Source: Austropuccinia psidii (Eukaryota > Basidiomycota > Pucciniomycetes > Pucciniales > Sphaerophragmiaceae). From it: DNA of 64,000 nt. Both the position numbers and the translations under genes were made by a program. The notes beneath the pieces were generated by a model. That model searched no databases, had not been told where the DNA came from, and saw only the letters and a list, made by a program, of their open reading frames with translations. The DNA is taken from NCBI GenBank assembly GCA_023105745.1, contig JALGQZ010000013.1:2949501-3013500 (forward strand). Direction: 5' to 3'. Position 1 is the stretch's first letter, and the number at the start of each line of letters is the position of its first letter. Shown in pieces: positions 50,401 through 62,923 of the stretch.

Positions 50401-52576
50401 ATATGAACTCACTATTGCACCTGTGCTCATGTTACCTGACTTTGAACTACCATTCAAGTTATACATAGATGCAGCATGTAGTCAAGGCCTAGGAGCAGCC
50501 CTTCACCAAAGACAAATTGTGGATGGTGAACCAAGAGAGGGAGTAATATATTACATCTCTAGGCAACTGAAAGATTCAGAGGACAGGTATGGGGCCACCC
50601 AGACTGAATGTCTATGCTTAGTCTGGGTTCTGGAGAAACTCCATTATTATCTGTAAGGTGCAGTTTTTGAAGTCTACACAGATTGCACAGCCTTGAAATC
50701 TTTACTAAACATGAAGACTACAAATAGACACAAGCCGAGATGGCAAATAGCCATCCAGGAGTATAGAGGGAACATGACCATCATATACAAAGAAGGTAAA
50801 AGTCATACCAATGCAGATGGCCTTGGCAGATGGCCACTGGACAATGTCAAAAGCAATCTAGCTTATGACCCTGAAGTTGCAGCCAAGATTCCTATCCATT
50901 TCATGGAAATAGATAGGAAAAAGAACTTCAGATTTTCTGTATGGGCACCAGAGAGTGGTACCCCTGACAGTGGAAACACTGATTCAGAGGAGACAGAAAC
51001 TCCAATATTAGGAATAAGTTCCTCTGAACTGCACAATGAATTTTTTAGTGCAGTACTGAAGTCTTATGCCAAACAAAAACAGTGTGGAATATTAATACAA
51101 CTCCTTCAACAAAAATACAGGAGTCCAGAACTGGAAGCCCAGCTGGAAGAACCCTGGTTGAGGACCTATAAGGATAACAAGTTTTTCCTTATAGATGGCC
51201 TGCTATACCACAGAGAAAAGCACACAAGTGCACTCACAGTGGCAGACAGAGACCACATTTCATTGATCCTGCAGGAATGCCATGACTTCCCCTATATGGG
51301 ACACATGAGTGAAGACAGGACCAAAGAAAGGGTAGCAAGCACAGCTTGGTGGCCCAAGTGGGAGGAGGAGCTAAGTGAATACATCAACACCTGTGAAAGA
51401 TGCCAAAAGGCAAATAGGAAACATGGGAAGAAGTATGGGTTACTTTAACACATAGAGGAACCCAAGCACCCATGGGAAACAATCAACATGGACTGGGTAA
51501 CAGGACTTGTCCCAGGAGGAAAAGAAAATTACAATGCCTCCCTAATCATAGTTGATAGGTTCAGCAAGAGCATGAGGTTTCTACCATTCCACAAGGAGGA
51601 AACAGCCATGGATACTGCCCTGTTATTTTGGAATAAAATCATATCTACCTGTGGAGTCCCTAAGATCATCATTAGTGATAGGGAACCAATATTCACATCA
51701 GAATTTCGGACCAACTTGTATGACATGCTTGGCACCAAGCTTGCTTTTTCCACAGCTTACCATCCCCAAAAAGATGGCCTAGCTAAGAGGATGATCCAGA
51801 CTATGGAAGACATCCTTAGAAGGTTCTGTGCCTATGGCATGGAATACAAGGACCATGAAGGATACACCCATGACTGGGTTACCCTTCTACCAGCTGTCTA
51901 GCTGGCTTATAATACAAGTCAGCACTCTACAACAGGAAAAACACCTGCAGTGGTAGAGAAAGGGTGGAATCCCCTGTTGCCTGTGGATCACTTGAAGAAG
52001 AATCTTCTAACCATCCAACTCACAGCCAAACACTTCCATGATATGTGGGAAAGGGCTTGTGACACAGCTGAGGCAAAAGAATATAACAAGCAGAGGTGGG
52101 ACAAGACACACATGGAACCCGACTTCAAGGAACGGGACCAGGTGTTAGTTTCTACACTGAACTTTAATAATCTTAAAGGACCCAAGAAGATGAGGGACTC
52201 ATTTGTAGGGCCTTTCACTATCATTAGGCTGATAGGAAAGAATGCAGTGGAAGTCAAACTTACAGAGGAAATTTCCAGGAAGCACCCAGTATTCTCAGTA
52301 AGTTTGGTCAAGCCATACTTCCAAACAGAGGAGGATAAATTCCCCTCCAGGAGGAAAAACCCCACACCACCTGACATAGTGGAAGTGGAGGACTCCCCAG
52401 GACCTTTGAGTAAGATCATCAGGGCCAGGAAGATCAGACTTAATGGGAAGGATCAAAGACAATACTTAGTCAGATTCAAACACCAGACAGCTGATAAAGA
52501 CAAATGGGTAGCAGAAGAAGCCATACCAGATGGGAACCTTCATCTAAGGAGATTCAGAGCCTCTAGGAGGACTTAA
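46845..52576 (+). pseudogene. Gag-Pol of C1, multiply broken
   Basis: Collinear with A and B. Lesions: TAG at 48102, TAG at 48648 in place of the last Cys of the zinc knuckle, a one-base shift near 50000 just before the RT active site, TAA at 50654, TAA at 51446 and TAG at 51899. Active sites: protease DSEA (Asp codon 49002) where DSGA or DTGA is normal; reverse transcriptase YIND (Asn codon 50027) instead of YIDD; integrase keeps Asp 51491 and Asp 51677 but has Lys (51785) where the catalytic Glu belongs. The C-terminal chromodomain-like tail (to 52576) is open with QYLVRF. Non-functional. Confidence 0.92.
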
Positions 52577-52599
52577 CAGTCTCATAAATGATGAGCCTT

Positions 52600-52615
52600 T
52601 TCTGGAGGGAGGGTA
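52600..52615 (+). other. Polypurine tract of C1
   Basis: TTTCTGGAGGGAGGGTA directly before the TGTCAGCC start of the 3' LTR. Confidence 0.75.
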
Positions 52616-54053
52616 TGTCAGCCTGTGACTCAAAACCAGAGCACAAGCATGACAGCCAAAATACCATAAACCAATGGTATAGCCAAGATACGGCCAAAAC
52701 ATGGAGCTGAGCCAAATAAGCTCAAAGAGGATCAAAAGAAAGAGGAAACTCACCTCTTCCTGAAAATATAAGTCCCATCACCATAGCACAAGAAATAACA
52801 AAGTTATTCCTGCTCAAAGTTATTGCTGAGCTTAAATCTTAATTTTCACCCCTCATCTAAAATCTAGAAGGAGAGGCTTAACCCCATCAAATGGGTATTC
52901 AAAATGAATATATAAGCCAGGGCTATCCAATGGTACCAGCCAAACTGAGCTAGCACCAATATTACTGGAGTTATGGTCAATTTCAGGCCAAATAAGGGTA
53001 AACAAAACATTCACCTCTCATCTAACTTCTACAGTTTTAGTGTTGGATACTTGAAGTGGGGTCTTTTTGGAAAGAGAACAATCAGGGCTATCTGATGGTG
53101 TCATCCAATTCCCCATATCTCAACTACTGCAGAAGTTATGCGGCAAACAAGCTCAATACAGCTTTTTGCCTAAAACACGCAAATGTACAAAATCTTGTAC
53201 ATGGGATAACTTTGCCATATTTAATGATACCCATACCAAATGAGGTACCATTGTGTAGAGGACATACAGGGCTACACACAGAACCAATTTTGAGGTTGAT
53301 ATCTCAAGAATCGACAAAGGTATGGCTGTTTTAAGGTCAGATTCCCACCTGCTGTCATATACAGCCTTCCCATGGGATAATATCCCATAATCATGAATAT
53401 GAGGTGTCAAATAGACAAAGAAGAATGTTTTTACTTCAATACCTCATATTTCAGTCAATACTGGGGTCCCATACAGTTTCTGTATAGCATTCTACGCATC
53501 ATACATGTCAGAATCAGGCTGTGAGGTCCCCAGATGAAAATCTTCACCCTGTATTGGTGAAGACTGCCCAGATGTGGTTTCGAAAACACATCTGAGCCCA
53601 ATACATGCTATACAGGCTGTTTGCAAACCAAAAGCCAGTACTAGAGAGTGAAAAAATCTTCACTTCCTCAACGTGGAAAGGTCTAGCACCCTTTCCACCC
53701 CATTTCAGGATAAAAAGGAGGCTTTTCACAGCCAGAATTGTCTCCTCATCCTGCTCTTGAATAAACTACGTAGTAAACTGTCAAAAACAGTTTTACTCTT
53801 GGTTAATAATCAGGTATAATTATAAGTTGAATTATTGTAGTCATTTATTATTGTAACCCAACAGATGAAGCTGCACCCAGGGCTTCCAACAGCGCTCACC
53901 ACCACTATATTCTATATAGTAAAGCCCTTTTAATCTTGAATTGAAATATCTTTAAAACCCTTATAACCCTTTATAAACTATTTTACCGTGTCACATACAT
54001 AGATAAAGTTGTATTTAGCCTATTTACACCTTCATCATAGTTTCATCCTGACA
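52616..54053 (+). repeat. 3' LTR of C1 (1438 bp)
   Basis: Same length as the 5' LTR. About ten differences in the first 110 bases and fewer elsewhere, by eye. Confidence 0.95.
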
Positions 54054-54058
54054 ATAAA

Positions 54059-54244
54059 GATGGTATATGTGTATTTTACCATGAGGAATCCAATGGTGTA
54101 ATTCATTTCACATATTTATTCATTGGATTTTAAGTTAAACCAAGCTTTATGCCTTTTTATGGCAGTTTTTTAGTTTTAAGGTATAATTATTTTAAATATT
54201 TCTTGTGACCTTTTGGGTATGTGGTCATATCTCAAAGGTTCACA
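54059..54244 (-). repeat. 3' LTR of B2, right part
   Basis: Continuation of the LTR interrupted by C1, ending GGTTCACA. The polypurine tract follows (54245-54264, reverse of a TTTTTTGATGGTAGGGAA-type tract). Confidence 0.93.
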
Positions 54245-54362
54245 TTCCCTACCATCAAAAAAGATTGTACCACAATCTGAGATGCGTAACTGGGGTTTCA
54301 TCCACTGTCCTATCTCCTCAATAGACTTTGTTAGTCTTGAAGCTCAATAATGCTTGATTTTT

Positions 54363-57300
54363 CTATTCTCTAGGTTTTCTTTCATGTCTGAACCTTCTTA
54401 GTAGTTTATCAGCATTTGCTATATCTTTATCAAGTAGCCATTTATATTCTTGAGTTGAATTTCTATACCTTAGAAGGTATTCTCTTTCTTTTTGGTTTCT
54501 TGTCCTTCTTTCTTTAAGGACTTTCACAATTTTCTTCTCTCCTTCTTCCAAGGAGGGAATTTCAAGTGGCGGTTTATTTCTTAGTGGAAATAGTTCCTTA
54601 TCACTTGAGCTGTAAGGTTTTATCAGACTTACAGGGAAAGTTGGGTGTTTGTTCATTAATTCACCTGTGAGTTCCAATTGCACAGCAGTGGGTCCATGAA
54701 GTGCTTTTATCATAAATGGTCCTGCAAAGGAATCTCTCAATTTCTTTGGGCCTTTTATGTTATTGAAATTAAGGGTTGATACTAGGACCAAATCTCCTAT
54801 TTTGAAGTCAGGTGGTTTATGACTTTTATCCCATCTTTCTTTTTCATATTTGAAAGAATCTTGCATACATCTGTTTGCATGGTGTTTTGCTTTGTCAAGA
54901 ATTATCTTGAAACTGCTTTCTGTTGGATGTATATCCACTAAGTCCTTTTTGAGGGTATCATAAGGAAGTCGTGGATTCCAACCTTTTTCTAGCATTTCTG
55001 GTGTTTTTCCAGTAGAAGAATGGATTGATGTTTTATATGCCAGTTCAAGGGCTGGTATTAGTGTACACCAATCATGTGTAAAACCATTGGAATCTTTGAA
55101 TTCTAGTCCATAAGCACAGAATATTCTGATCATGTCTTCCAAGGCTTGTATCATCCTTTCTGCTAGACCATTAGTTTGAGGATGGTAAGCTGTTGAGAAT
55201 GATAACTTTTTCCCAAACAGGTTATGAAGATTTGTCCATAATGCTGAAGTGAATTTTGGGTCTCTGTCACTTATGATATTTTGGAACAAGCCTGTGTGGC
55301 TAATGACTTTGTTCCATATCGTTATGGCTGTGTCCATAGCTGTGTCATCTTTGTGACATGGTAGGAACATGGGAGTTTTGCTATAAATGTCAACTAACAC
55401 TAGGCATGCATTATGAATTCTGTCTCCTCCTGGAGGTAATGCTGTTACCCAATCCATATGAACTATTTCCCAAGGGGATTTTGGTTCTTGGATTTGGATC
55501 ATCAATCCAAGTTTCTTTCCTGTGGCTCTTTTGGCCTTTTGACACCTGTCACAGGTTTGGCAGTATTCTGCAACATCCTTTTTCCACTTTGGCCACCACC
55601 AGCAGGTTTTCACCCTCTCTATTGTTCTTTCTTCTGAGAGATGTCCAGCTGCAACACTATCATGACACTCATGTAAAGTACTGTTTACCAGGGTTCTATC
55701 TGTCAAGGCCATAAGAAATGTGGGTTTTTTTCTATGGTAAAGGATTCCATCAAGGAGGTGGAATATTCCTTCATCATATGCCTTTTTCCATGTTTCATCC
55801 AATTTTAATGAAAGTGATGGATCTTTTCAGTCCTTAATTAGAAGTTGGCTTAAGATATGGCAATTCTTGTCTATCTTATAGCTTTTTTAACTTGGTTAAA
55901 GAATTCTGTATCAATGTCTATAACACAGATTCCTTCTATATGGTGCTCCTCTTGTGGTACCCATGCTGGATTGTAAGGGGTATTTGCTAGAGCCCATCTG
56001 CTAAGACCATATGAATTTTTATGAATATTACCAAATTTATGAACAATAGTCATATTTCCTCTATATTATTTGATAGCAATTTGCCATCTCAGCATATGTC
56101 AATTTGGAGTTTCCATATTTAATAGAGATTTTACAGCATTAAAGTCTATAATCACATCAAATACTGTTCCATCCAAGTAATAATGTAATTTTTCTGAAGC
56201 CCACACTAAGCCAAGGAATTCCATTTGGCTTGCTCCAAATCTTGCCTCTGTTGGCTTTATCTGTCTTGAAATAAAACAAGTTGGCCCTTCCACTGGTTTA
56301 TCATTGATAATTTGTGTCTGGTGTAATGCAGCACCTAGTCCTTCTCCACAAGCATCAATGTAAAGCTTAAAGGGTAGTTTCCAATCTGGCATTAGAAGAA
56401 ATGGGGCATTTGTTAAGGAATTTTTCAATTATTCATATGCTTTGACTCTTTCTTCTGTCATTTCATAGACTGTTTGTTGGTCACATAGCTTATACAAGGA
56501 TTTGGCAATTTTTGCAAAGTCCTTTATATGATGTCTATAGTAACCAGCAAATCCTAGAAATGATTGCATTTCTTTTTTGGTTTGAGGCATTGGCTTAAGT
56601 AGTACTGCTGCCACTTTATTCTTGTCTATTCCTAGACTAAGTCCAGATACAACATTCCCTAGTGCATTTAGTTCACTATATGCAAAATGACACTTTTTCA
56701 AGGAAATTTTCATATTCACTTGCACTACTTTTTGTAATACACTTTCTAGTCTTGTAAGGTGATTTTCCCAAGTTTCTGAGAAAACTATGATATAATCAAT
56801 ATAGATAATTAACCATACTTCTGATAATTCTTCAGGAAATATGGTATTCATCATCCTTTGATAATGGGAAGGTGCATTCTTTATACCAAATAGCATCCTT
56901 AAGTATTCAAAAATCCCACAGTGGACTATTATCCTTAGTAGTTTCTTGGCATTGTCTGTTAAAAAATTTCGATGAAAACCCTTTAAAGAATCCATAGCTT
57001 TAATGAACTTAGCTTGTGACAATTGTGTCAATGTCTCATAGATTCTAGGTATTGGATATCTGTCTGGAATGGTATATGTGTTCAGGGCTCTGAAGCCTCC
57101 TACCATTCTTGATTTTCCATTATGCCAAGCTATAATGACAGGTGTAGTCACCTCTATCTGTTCATTATGTCCTACTTTTCTTAATACTCCAAGGTCCATT
57201 AATTCTTTAATGTGTACCTCCAAGGCTTCTCTAGCCCTTGGACTAGCTGGGTAAGCAGGTCTCCTCAGTAAAGGTGGGTAAGGCGTTTCCACATGAAGAA

Positions 57301-59461
57301 TTATATCCACCTCATGCCCAATTATGGCACCTAGTGGCTCTTTGTCAGTCGCAAAGGCATTTTTGTACTCAAATAAGAGGTCAATCAATTATTCTTTCAT
57401 TTTTTCTGTTAATTATTGATTGAATTCTGCGTCCTTGAGTTGTTCAGATATGAAAAGTTCTTTTTCTGGACTTTTCTCTTCATTCTTAATAACTATAATT
57501 TGTTTTTTGTTATTTAAGAAGCCAAAATTTTGTATTTTGTTGTATCCTATGGTAAAATATCTATCTTTTTGGTTAGAGATATCTATACCACAGATTGACA
57601 AGTAGTCATTTCCAAGTATGAAGTGATTACTAGTACAGTTTTCCATTACTACAAACTCTACTTTAATTCTGACACATTGTGAGGGGTGAGGAAAAATGAG
57701 TGTTAAATTAATTATTCCAAGGGGCTTCATGCTTTCACTTGCACTACTAAATTTGACACCTTGTATTGGCATAAGCTTTTCTTGCCAATCTGGAACAATT
57801 GCTCTTACATAACTTTTACCAACACAGGTACAATATGCTCCTGTATCCAAGTTAACTTCTGCCTCTTGGCTATCAACCATAACAATACTTATACTTGATT
57901 TTCCAGCTGTATATCCCATCCCTTTTGCAGGTTTGGTTCTATACATTTTGGCATCTTGTATATTTGTCAGGTTTGTGTCAGATGTTTCAACTTGTGGTAA
58001 GTTTGACTTAACATCTAGTACTTCATAATTTATATCAATATTATTAATTTGTGCATTAATTATATTAATTTCATCAATTTCAGAAATTTCTGACTCTTCT
58101 GTCTCTTTTTCAGAGTCAGATTCCTCCTCTTTGTCATTGTGGTTTTCTGTTTCCACAATTTCATTAATATTTGCTTTTTTGAGGCAGTTATTGGCTAAGT
58201 GTCCAATACCTCCACATTTATAGCATTTTCTTTGCTAATTATTGTTGGATATATTGTGCTTGAAATCTTCTTTTGATTTGTCTCTTTTGACAAATGGCTT
58301 ATTTGGACTTTTAATGTCCAATTTCTTCCAAGTTCTGACAATTTTTGTTCTTGTCACTATGTCTTCTAGTGCGTTGATATACTCTTCTGTGGAGAATGGC
58401 TTTATAAACCTGCTTCTTAGGGCATGTTCTATCTCTCCTCTACATTTCTTAAGTATTTTAATATGTACCATCCTTTGTGACATTTCTGGGTAAAGTGCAT
58501 TTAGTCTTTCAACTTATTTTAAGAACCAAGTTAAAGGTTTGTCTTTATCTGGGTCAGAGAAAGAATTTTCAAATGCATTCTCTATCTTGTACCTCCAGGC
58601 ATCATTAGCTCACTTGGTGATTATTTCTTGTTTCCACCAAGACCAGGTGTTTTTTACATTTGTTTGTCTTATGCCATAATACCATCTTTTTGCAAATTTT
58701 TCAAACAATGAATGTAATCTTTCAGTAATTAATTCATCTGGTATGGCATAATCTTCTTGTAGCATGTCAATTGTCTTGATAAATGACATATGGTCATATT
58801 CACCTTCTCCTGTGAATTTTGGCAATTCTTTCAATTGAGGTGCTTCTTTCATTAAGACTTGGTTATTGTCTTGGTGACTCAGGTCTGTTATAAATGGATT
58901 TGTTAATTCCTCTTTTGGTTTAACAGGGCTTTCTATGTGAGAAAATGGAGTTGATAATTTTGGCATATTCGAGTTGGCTTCATTAATTTTACCCATTTTC
59001 TCAGTGATGAGCCTTATTTCACTTTGAATATCATCTTTCAGATGAATTCTTGCTTCATCACTTCTTTCCACATGGTCCAAAAGTACTTTCTGGTGTGATT
59101 AAGCTTTTTCTTCAATTTTTTCTGCAGAAATACTTAGTTTGTTTAATTTTTATGTAAGATTGTCAATACTCAAGTAATAATTGATTGTCAAAGTTTTATC
59201 TTTGATATCTTTTATGTATTTATACAATTCTTGTTGTCCTTGTATCAATTTTTGATTGTTGACAATTAAAATCTTTTGTTTATTATTTTCAACAATAAAC
59301 TTAATGTTGTCAATTTCTTTTTTATTTTGTACAACAATATTTGTTAAAGAAGATAGTTTATTGTTTATTTCTTGTAATGATAATAAACTGTTTTTAATTT
59401 CTTTTAGAGGTAATATACTATTTTTAATTTCTGTTAAAGTATTTACAACATCTTTGGACAA
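54363..59461 (-). pseudogene. Gag-Pol of B2, many stops
   Basis: Collinear with B1. Gag core at 58610-59080, zinc knuckle near 58175-58235 with the normal His, protease with DTGA (57413-58156), RT (56429-57388), RNase H (55871-56428), integrase and chromodomain (54363-55802). Stops lie at 56429, 57389, 57413, 58235, 58610 and 59150 and near 55828, 56054, 58517 and 59099; a one-base loss near 55880 shifts the frame between RNase H and integrase. The RT motif is YIDY (56792-56794) instead of YIDD. The integrase part is still open for 479 codons with its catalytic residues. Confidence 0.93.
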
Positions 59462-59463
59462 GG

Positions 59464-60329
59464 TTATTTTTTTGGGAAATGAGAGGTTGTCTCATTTCTT
59501 GTTCTTACTTGTACTTGAATTCCATCAAGGTTCTGGCCATGTTGAATACATTGTCCATGGCATCCTTTTGGATTTTTTGGAATCCTGTAGCTTGGGGAAT
59601 ATGGTTTTCTCCAATTCTTTTTCTTCTTCCATTCTTGGGGAAGTGGGTTGGCTTGGGGCTTCTTCCTTGGCTGCCTCCTTCTTTTTGGCATGATACTTCT
59701 TGATCTTTTTGATTTGAGGCTTTGATGATAGTGGATTCCATCCATTGGAGTATTTCACTATTTCCTCCTCTTTGAGGATCTTTTTCAGGATGTGCCAGGA
59801 GTTCATCACTCATTGGTGTATTTGAGGCAACATTTCCCAGTCCTTGTCTTTGTACACTGTGTAGTACTGTTTGTACTGGCTCATGTAGATGTCTATCTGA
59901 GCCCTCTGAATGTTATTTGTATCTGTTTGAGTTACTCATACTTATTTCCAAGTCTGGTTCAGATATCATGGGCATTTCTGGGACTTGCCTTTGGGATAAG
60001 GCACTTCCTTGTGTGGATTTGGTTCCACTGGGGATATTGCCATTCCTTTTCCCTTTTGAGGAATCAATTCTACCTCTGAGTCCAGCTCCATCTGATTGGA
60101 TGGAGTATTGTGATCCTCTTCTGGTATTCATTATTTAAGAAATGAAAAAATAAGAGGATTTCAGAACAGGGATTCTTCTTATGGTGATTTATCAATGAGG
60201 TACTCACCTTCAGAGTCCTGAATAGTGGGTCCTGGAAAGTCTAATTTTTTAGCTTTCTTTTTCTTAGTTATTGTTGGTGTTGGAGAACTTGGGCAAGCTT
60301 CTTCCACCAATCTTTCAACAGTAGCTTGC
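59464..60329 (-). pseudogene. ORF1 region of B2, truncated at its 5' end
   Basis: Exon 2 starts inside its coding part (GCAAGCTACTG follows the LTR directly), so the leader, start and about 30 coding bases are gone. Donor GTGAGT (near 60205), acceptor ATACCAG, GC donor GGCAAGT and acceptor AAACAG are all kept. A loss of about 22 bp against B1 in the Pro/Lys linker (around 59640) and other small indels shift the frame. The C-terminal DAMDNVFNMARTLMEF segment is still readable. The intron-embedded ATG of the Gag-Pol frame (60131) reads MNTRRGSQY. Confidence 0.75.
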
Positions 60330-62274
60330 TGTAAGGTTTGACTATGAAACAATAAGTAAAAATTACTAATATTTTACTTATTGTACTATGAATGTCCTTA
60401 TGAATGAAATAAATAAGATAAAATAATTATAATAATAAAGAATTATTATAATTATGGTGTAAAAATAATTTTATTATTGAATAAATATAATAACATAATT
60501 TATATTATGAAAAAATAATATAATAACTAAATATATTAGTATAAAATAATTGATATATTTAAAAGCACTTCATTATTGTTACCAACAAAAAATAAAGGCG
60601 TAATAATTTTTTTTTATTAATAAAAACCAATTAATGAAGATAATATTACTAATATTAAAGTTATAAATTAATATAAATACTATTTATATTAATTATAGAA
60701 TTATTTAAAGTAATAATAAAGAGAAAATTATTATGATAAGAAGAAATAACCTACTTTTGATGCTTAATATAATAATTTTGAATAGATTTACGCCAAAAGA
60801 TATAAATAAAACTTACTTAAATTTTATTTACAATAAAGTTTAAGAGAAATGACAAATATTCTTGATTTTATATGGAATTGAGGGTTTTAAGAGAATCTTA
60901 AACAAAACTGTTAAATAAATGTAATAATCACGTCAAAGATGATGATTATAATAGGATTATCTATGGTCTATAATGATAGAAGAGCTATATATATAAAGAA
61001 TAAAGAAATTACCTTTTGATTTAAATATTTTAGTGTATTGTAAGCGTCTGAGGGGAAAATAGAGTAAAAAGAGCTCTATTTATAGTAAATACCTCCCTTC
61101 TAGAGTACAGAAGGCTTCTAGTAGACGTTTACTGATGCTTTATACTAGAATTGATCAATATTTTAAGGTTTAGTGATGATTACATCATGATCAAACCATC
61201 TTACCTCATTATTATGCCATTATTTAGAGTTATCACTGTAACTTTAGGTTTGATGACGTCATAGGCTTGGCAGAAGCCTAATCTTTGTGAAGTTTATTAG
61301 TATTAATCCATTTCATCACTTATATGAGTGTTAAACGTAAAATAAGATTACAGTGAGTGATCATAAATGATCAAATTTAAGCTTACACTTTGATCATTAA
61401 TAACCTTTACGCTATACATGCTGAAGCTATTCTGAGAGTGGATTCTGATAGTTTGGCATGTCCTTATCACATTTCCAAGAGCATTTTATGACATCATCAA
61501 AACTCTATTTTTGATGATTTCTCTTGTAACTCATCTTTTCTGTCAAAATTTAATATTTTAAACTTCAAACAATGATTTCAAAGGTTATGCCTTGAATATT
61601 ATAGTAAAGAAAATGTCATTCTTCACTAATGAGCTAGTAGAATCTGACTGTCCACTTCTTTTTAAGTTTGGACCACTTTCAAAACGTGGTCAACAGCTCT
61701 ATTGATTTTAACCAATAATCCATTACAGGTTTTAACCTTGTTTATAGCTTGTGAAATAAAGTTCATTTCTGTGTTCCTACAGTAATTACGTGGTTACTTT
61801 ATTTTTGGCTTATAACTCTATCATTTATATTTCAAAAGATATTAGCTAAATTCCTTGAATATATGCGTTGACCAAAAAAGTGGATATATTCAGCTTAATT
61901 CCTTAAGTATTGACTTTAGAGATTAGCTTCTTAATTGTTTTATGTGTAGAAATTTATGGGCAGTCCAATGGTACAATTTATTTCACATGTTGCTCCATTG
62001 GTATTTGAAATAATTAAGGATTCATGTTTTTCATAGGGTGTTATTACTTATAACTCATCAAATATTGACTTTACAGATATGCCATAAAAATGGTATATGT
62101 GTATTTTACCATGAGAAATCCAATTATGTAATTTATCAAACATTTTTATTCATTGGCATTCAAGTTAACCAAGTTTCATGCCTTTTTATGGCAGTTTTGT
62201 AGTTTTAAGGTAAAATTATTTTAAATATTTGTTGTGACCTTTTTGGGTATGTGGTCACATCTCAAAGGTTCAAA
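60330..62274 (-). repeat. 5' LTR of B2 (1945 bp)
   Basis: TGTAAGGTTTGACTATG to AAAGGTTCAAA (usual GGTTCACA, one base changed at the end). Carries TATAAATAGAGCTC in reverse at 61071-61084. The TTTGA duplication follows. Confidence 0.93.
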
Positions 62275-62279
62275 TTTGA

Positions 62280-62778
62280 TGTCTTTTGTCCCCTTTGACT
62301 ATTTTTCATGTCAAAATAGAAATTCAAGCTTCAAGTAAGATATCAACTATGGGTGTACCAAAAGTGCATGTAGTAATACCATAATGGTAAGTGCCAAAAA
62401 CATGCATAACACTATTCTTAGTGTATATGTAACATGGATTTCTCACATTCCCATTGTTTTGGCGTGAAATTGAGAAAAACAAAAATTTTCACGGATTTTT
62501 TATGTGGTATTGAGATATTTTTCATATTACCACCTCAGAGAGTTGATTGGAGCTTATTCACTCTATGGAACCACCCTAGGTGAAATTTTGTGTAGAATCC
62601 AAATATGGCCTTAAATACATGGATTTACATACTAAATAAGATGTTATTCATATTTTCTGAAATCCAAAATGATGAATTTTGAATATATGCATGACTTATG
62701 AGTTATGCATAGTTCAGAATTTATTTTTATAACAATTGTGGCTTATTTGGGTATGTAAAATATACCTCAAGGCTCACA
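62280..62778 (-). repeat. D2 3' LTR, right segment
   Basis: Shares GTGTAGAATCCAAA, the 50 or so bases before the LTR end and CATTTTATGG-like parts with the D1 LTR near 29740-29920. Ends CAAGGCTCACA. Confidence 0.8.
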
Positions 62779-62923
62779 TTCCCTCCCACCAGAAAATAAA
62801 ATTGTACTACAATTTAATCAATGGTATAAAGAAGAAAAAAGGCCCCAAAGGGGGTTAATATCCACTGTCCAACCTCTTTAAATTATGCAGATCAAGTAAT
62901 TCAAAGCACATTTATAGACATAT
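62779..62923 (-). other. Polypurine tract and 3' untranslated region of D2
   Basis: The tract is the reverse of TTTTCTGGTGGGAGGGAA at 62779-62796, adjoining the LTR. The remaining 125 bases lead to the pol stop codon. Confidence 0.75.

Larger units (their letters stand above)
44405..54053 (+). mobile_element. Ty3/gypsy chromovirus C1 (family C), full length, decayed
   Basis: 9649 bp, flanked by ATAAA (44400-44404 and 54054-54058), inside the 3' LTR of B2. Both LTRs are exactly 1438 bp but differ at several percent of positions. Gag-Pol has five in-frame stops and one frame shift, and the RT, protease and integrase active sites have all been hit. The element is less AT-rich than A and B and its proteins are the most distant of the full-length families. 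Confidence 0.97.
42670..62274 (-). mobile_element. Ty3/gypsy chromovirus B2 (family B), containing C1
   Basis: Flanked by TTTGA (42665-42669 and 62275-62279), inserted into the D2 3' LTR. 3' LTR 42670-44404 plus 54059-54244 (split by C1), internal region 54245-60329, 5' LTR 60330-62274. Its LTRs have drifted apart clearly (many indels and substitutions in the first 300 bases), and the coding region has many stops. The leader with the primer-binding site and the first bases of exon 2 are deleted. An old, dead copy. Confidence 0.95.
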
